DNA of 64,000 nucleotides, taken from positions 19,455-83,454 of the IMG/VR virus record IMGVR_UViG_3300042502_000941, one strand, 5' to 3'. Positions 62,847-64,000 of the stretch are shown here, piece after piece (within the stretch, counting starts at the first letter, position 1; each line of letters starts with the position of its first letter). The position numbers and the translations under genes are program-made. Source of the DNA: a virus. The notes beneath the pieces are model-generated. The model saw nothing but the letters and a program-made list of their open reading frames with translations. It had not been told where the DNA came from and ran no database searches.

Positions 62847-62874
62847 ATCTTACCACACTTTATCACTTCGTCAA
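62847..62874 (-). promoter_or_regulatory. Sigma70-like promoter for the Lys-Asp-Ile-Arg tRNA group
   Basis: -35 TTGACG (62869-62874), 16-nt spacer, -10 TAAGAT (62847-62852), with the block ATAAAGTGTGGTAA shared with the 56 kb tRNA promoter. A second TTGACA lies at 62829-62834. Confidence 0.65.
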
Positions 62875-62892
62875 CAGCTTTTTTAAAAAACT

Positions 62893-63642
62893 TTAAACGT
62901 TACTTTGTTTCTTTGGATATGGTTGAATTGACTTAATCAATCCACCCAATATTCTTTTACCATCACTAGAATTTTGTCCGGATAAAATATAAATGTACAT
63001 ATGTTTTCCAGTAGCCGTTCTTATTTCAAATGGACTATTAGGATTGGTTCTTGCATCATTTGCTGCATCTTTACCAGTTTCAAAACCATACTTCTTTATT
63101 TGTGGTAATCTATACACCCACTTGTTTTCTTTTTTATCCCATAAACGTTTTGTATCTTTACTCTTGCCTAAATAAATTGCATTTGTTGCTTGATATATAG
63201 ATCCGGTATGTCCCTGTCCACTATCAGCTCTGGTAATAACCACTTTTAATTCGGGATAATCTTGTTTAATCTTTTTATTACCCAAACCAATTACATACGA
63301 CGCCAAGTTGCTTAACTCAGGTATTTGTTTTGCCTCAGGTTTCAAATATAATCTCAATAATTCAAATACCTCATTCTTTTGCAATAAACTGTTGCCCTCT
63401 GCATCTACAGCTATTTCTTCATAATCTTGTGGCTTGGTGGTTTGTCCATAAACAATCACTCCTACCATATCCACATTACCATCTGGCTTCTTGTACATCA
63501 CACCATAATTAGCAGCCACCGCCGTAGGATATGTCTTTAAATAATGCTGCTTAATAAAATTCAATACTTCAGATTTACTCTTGGGTTCCAAATATACACT
63601 ATCTTTCAAACCCTCCAACATTAAGTATTTCAATTTAATCAT
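62893..63642 (-). CDS. Mom-like DNA-modification protein with capsid-targeting-like N-terminus
   Basis: 249 residues. ELLRL (94-98), ASYVIG (114-119) and the block ITRADSGQGHTGSIYQATN (136-154) match phage Mom proteins, GNAT-fold enzymes that modify adenine in phage DNA to resist restriction. The N-terminus MIKLKYLMLE fits a capsid-targeting peptide (cleavage after E10), which Mu Mom lacks. The late motif is 4 nt before the ATG. If packaged, the protein could act on incoming DNA or host targets. Modification chemistry here is unknown. Confidence 0.68.
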   Translation of the reverse strand: MIKLKYLMLEGLKDSVYLEPKSKSEVLNFIKQHYLKTYPTAVAANYGVMYKKPDGNVDMVGVIVYGQTTKPQDYEEIAVDAEGNSLLQKNEVFELLRLYLKPEAKQIPELSNLASYVIGLGNKKIKQDYPELKVVITRADSGQGHTGSIYQATNAIYLGKSKDTKRLWDKKENKWVYRLPQIKKYGFETGKDAANDARTNPNSPFEIRTATGKHMYIYILSGQNSSDGKRILGGLIKSIQPYPKKQSNV

Positions 63643-63646
63643 ATGA

Positions 63647-63654
63647 TATAAATA
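63647..63654 (-). promoter_or_regulatory. Late-promoter-like TATTTATA, leaderless class
   Basis: TATTTATA in gene orientation, 4 nt before the ATG at 63642. Confidence 0.5.
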
Positions 63655-63663
63655 TAAAACTTT

Positions 63664-63788
63664 GAGGATTTCACGGCGAGCTAATTAAACTCAACGACAT
63701 CATTTTTAAGTAACGTCTTCCGTTCCACATTAACACGTTAACCAAAGGGAATCGAACCCCCGTGATGTGTCTCTCTCATCGTCAAAAA
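63664..63788 (-). other. tRNA-like fragment (orphan T-arm), no gene seen
   Basis: Contains GGGGGTTCGATTCCC and a GACGT ... ATGTC hairpin, but no complete tRNA could be folded by eye. A TCACGG / CCGTGA helix can enclose most of it. May be a decayed or rearranged tRNA. Confidence 0.35.
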
Positions 63789-63863
63789 TGGCCCGGCAGG
63801 TTGGTAACGCTCCAACATCTCGTCCTCTTCAGGGACACGCTAATCTATTTCAGCTACTACCGG
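63789..63863 (-). tRNA. tRNA-Phe(GAA), non-canonical elbow
   Basis: 75 nt with CCA. Acceptor CCGGTAG / CTGCCGG, anticodon stem TGTCC/GGACG with loop CTGAAGA. D-loop AAATAGAT (A18 G19) and T-loop AGCGTTA (A54, G55, C56, U58). Confidence 0.85.
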
Positions 63864-63875
63864 ATCTTAAATCTA

Positions 63876-63957
63876 TTGACAAGTCAAAGGAATCGAACCT
63901 TTTCGGAACAGAGTCGCCTGCTCCTTTACCACGCCCTGCGCACTAGCACCTGTCAAA
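63876..63957 (-). other. tRNA-like element, anticodon not resolved
   Basis: A TGACAGG / CTTGTCA closing stem and a T-arm AAAGG-TTCGATT-CCTTT are clear. The middle holds a hairpin like a long variable arm (GGAGCAGG / TCTGTTCC). A normal anticodon arm was not found and CCA is not encoded. A divergent class II tRNA is possible. Confidence 0.4.
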
Positions 63958-63967
63958 ATCAAGATGT

Positions 63968-64000
63968 ATGGTTGGATTCGAACCAACGGCTACTTTTACA
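63968..64000 (-). tRNA. tRNA 3' part, cut by window edge
   Basis: T-arm GTTGG-TTCGAAT-CCAAC followed by CATACAT. CCA is not encoded here, unlike the other tRNAs. The anticodon lies outside the window. Confidence 0.6.

Overview
The window is a gene-dense, AT-rich stretch of a large T4-like contractile-tailed phage (myovirus) genome. The left edge cuts through the large terminase. Recognisable T4-type parts are the tail sheath (gp18), baseplate wedge proteins (gp6, gp25), a possible hub/spike protein (gp5 position), a gp55-type late sigma factor, a zinc/Toprim primase, a RuvC-like resolvase, PhoH and Hsp20. A phage-encoded outer-membrane beta-barrel and a protein-heptosyltransferase-like enzyme suggest a Gram-negative host. 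The repeated Gly-Ser-Phe and Ala-Ser-Tyr tail-protein sequence is typical of uncultured aquatic phages. No integrase, insertion sequence or CRISPR array was seen.

Layout: 1-3.6 kb holds TerL, a zinc protein, a KxDG nucleotidyltransferase-like protein and a flavodoxin-like protein. 3.7-17.4 kb holds an oversized sheath, two multidomain glycosyltransferases, an FkbM methyltransferase, a single-chain Mre11-Rad50 fusion, primase and RuvC. 17.5-36 kb is a tail-fibre and baseplate block. 36-47.3 kb holds the sigma factor, membrane proteins, Hsp20, more tail-fibre proteins (one with an S74 chaperone) and PhoH. At 47.4 kb the direction switches for three plus-strand genes, two of them virion-like. 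From 52 to 64 kb small late genes alternate with a tmRNA and at least nineteen tRNAs, mostly preceded by compact sigma70-like promoters.

Three patterns cross gene boundaries. (1) Eight or more proteins start with a short peptide resembling the T4 capsid-targeting sequence (M-x(2-6)-L-x-x-L-x-E). They include two ADP-ribosyltransferase-like proteins, a Mom-like protein, the KxDG protein and the flavodoxin-like protein. This looks like a set of enzymes packaged in the head and injected with the DNA. (2) Many genes have TATTTATA either 3-5 nt before the ATG (suggesting leaderless late mRNAs) or about 20-33 nt before it with a Shine-Dalgarno site between. (3) Five tRNAs and the tmRNA appear to replace the canonical G18-U55 elbow pair with A18 and G55. 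The T54-A58 pair changes in step in the tRNAs. tRNA-Val shows a compensated G19A/C56U swap.

The glycosyltransferases and methyltransferase beside the sheath suggest glycan decoration of virion proteins, but this is inference. The Mre11-Rad50 fusion, primase and RuvC form a small replication/recombination group within the structural operons.
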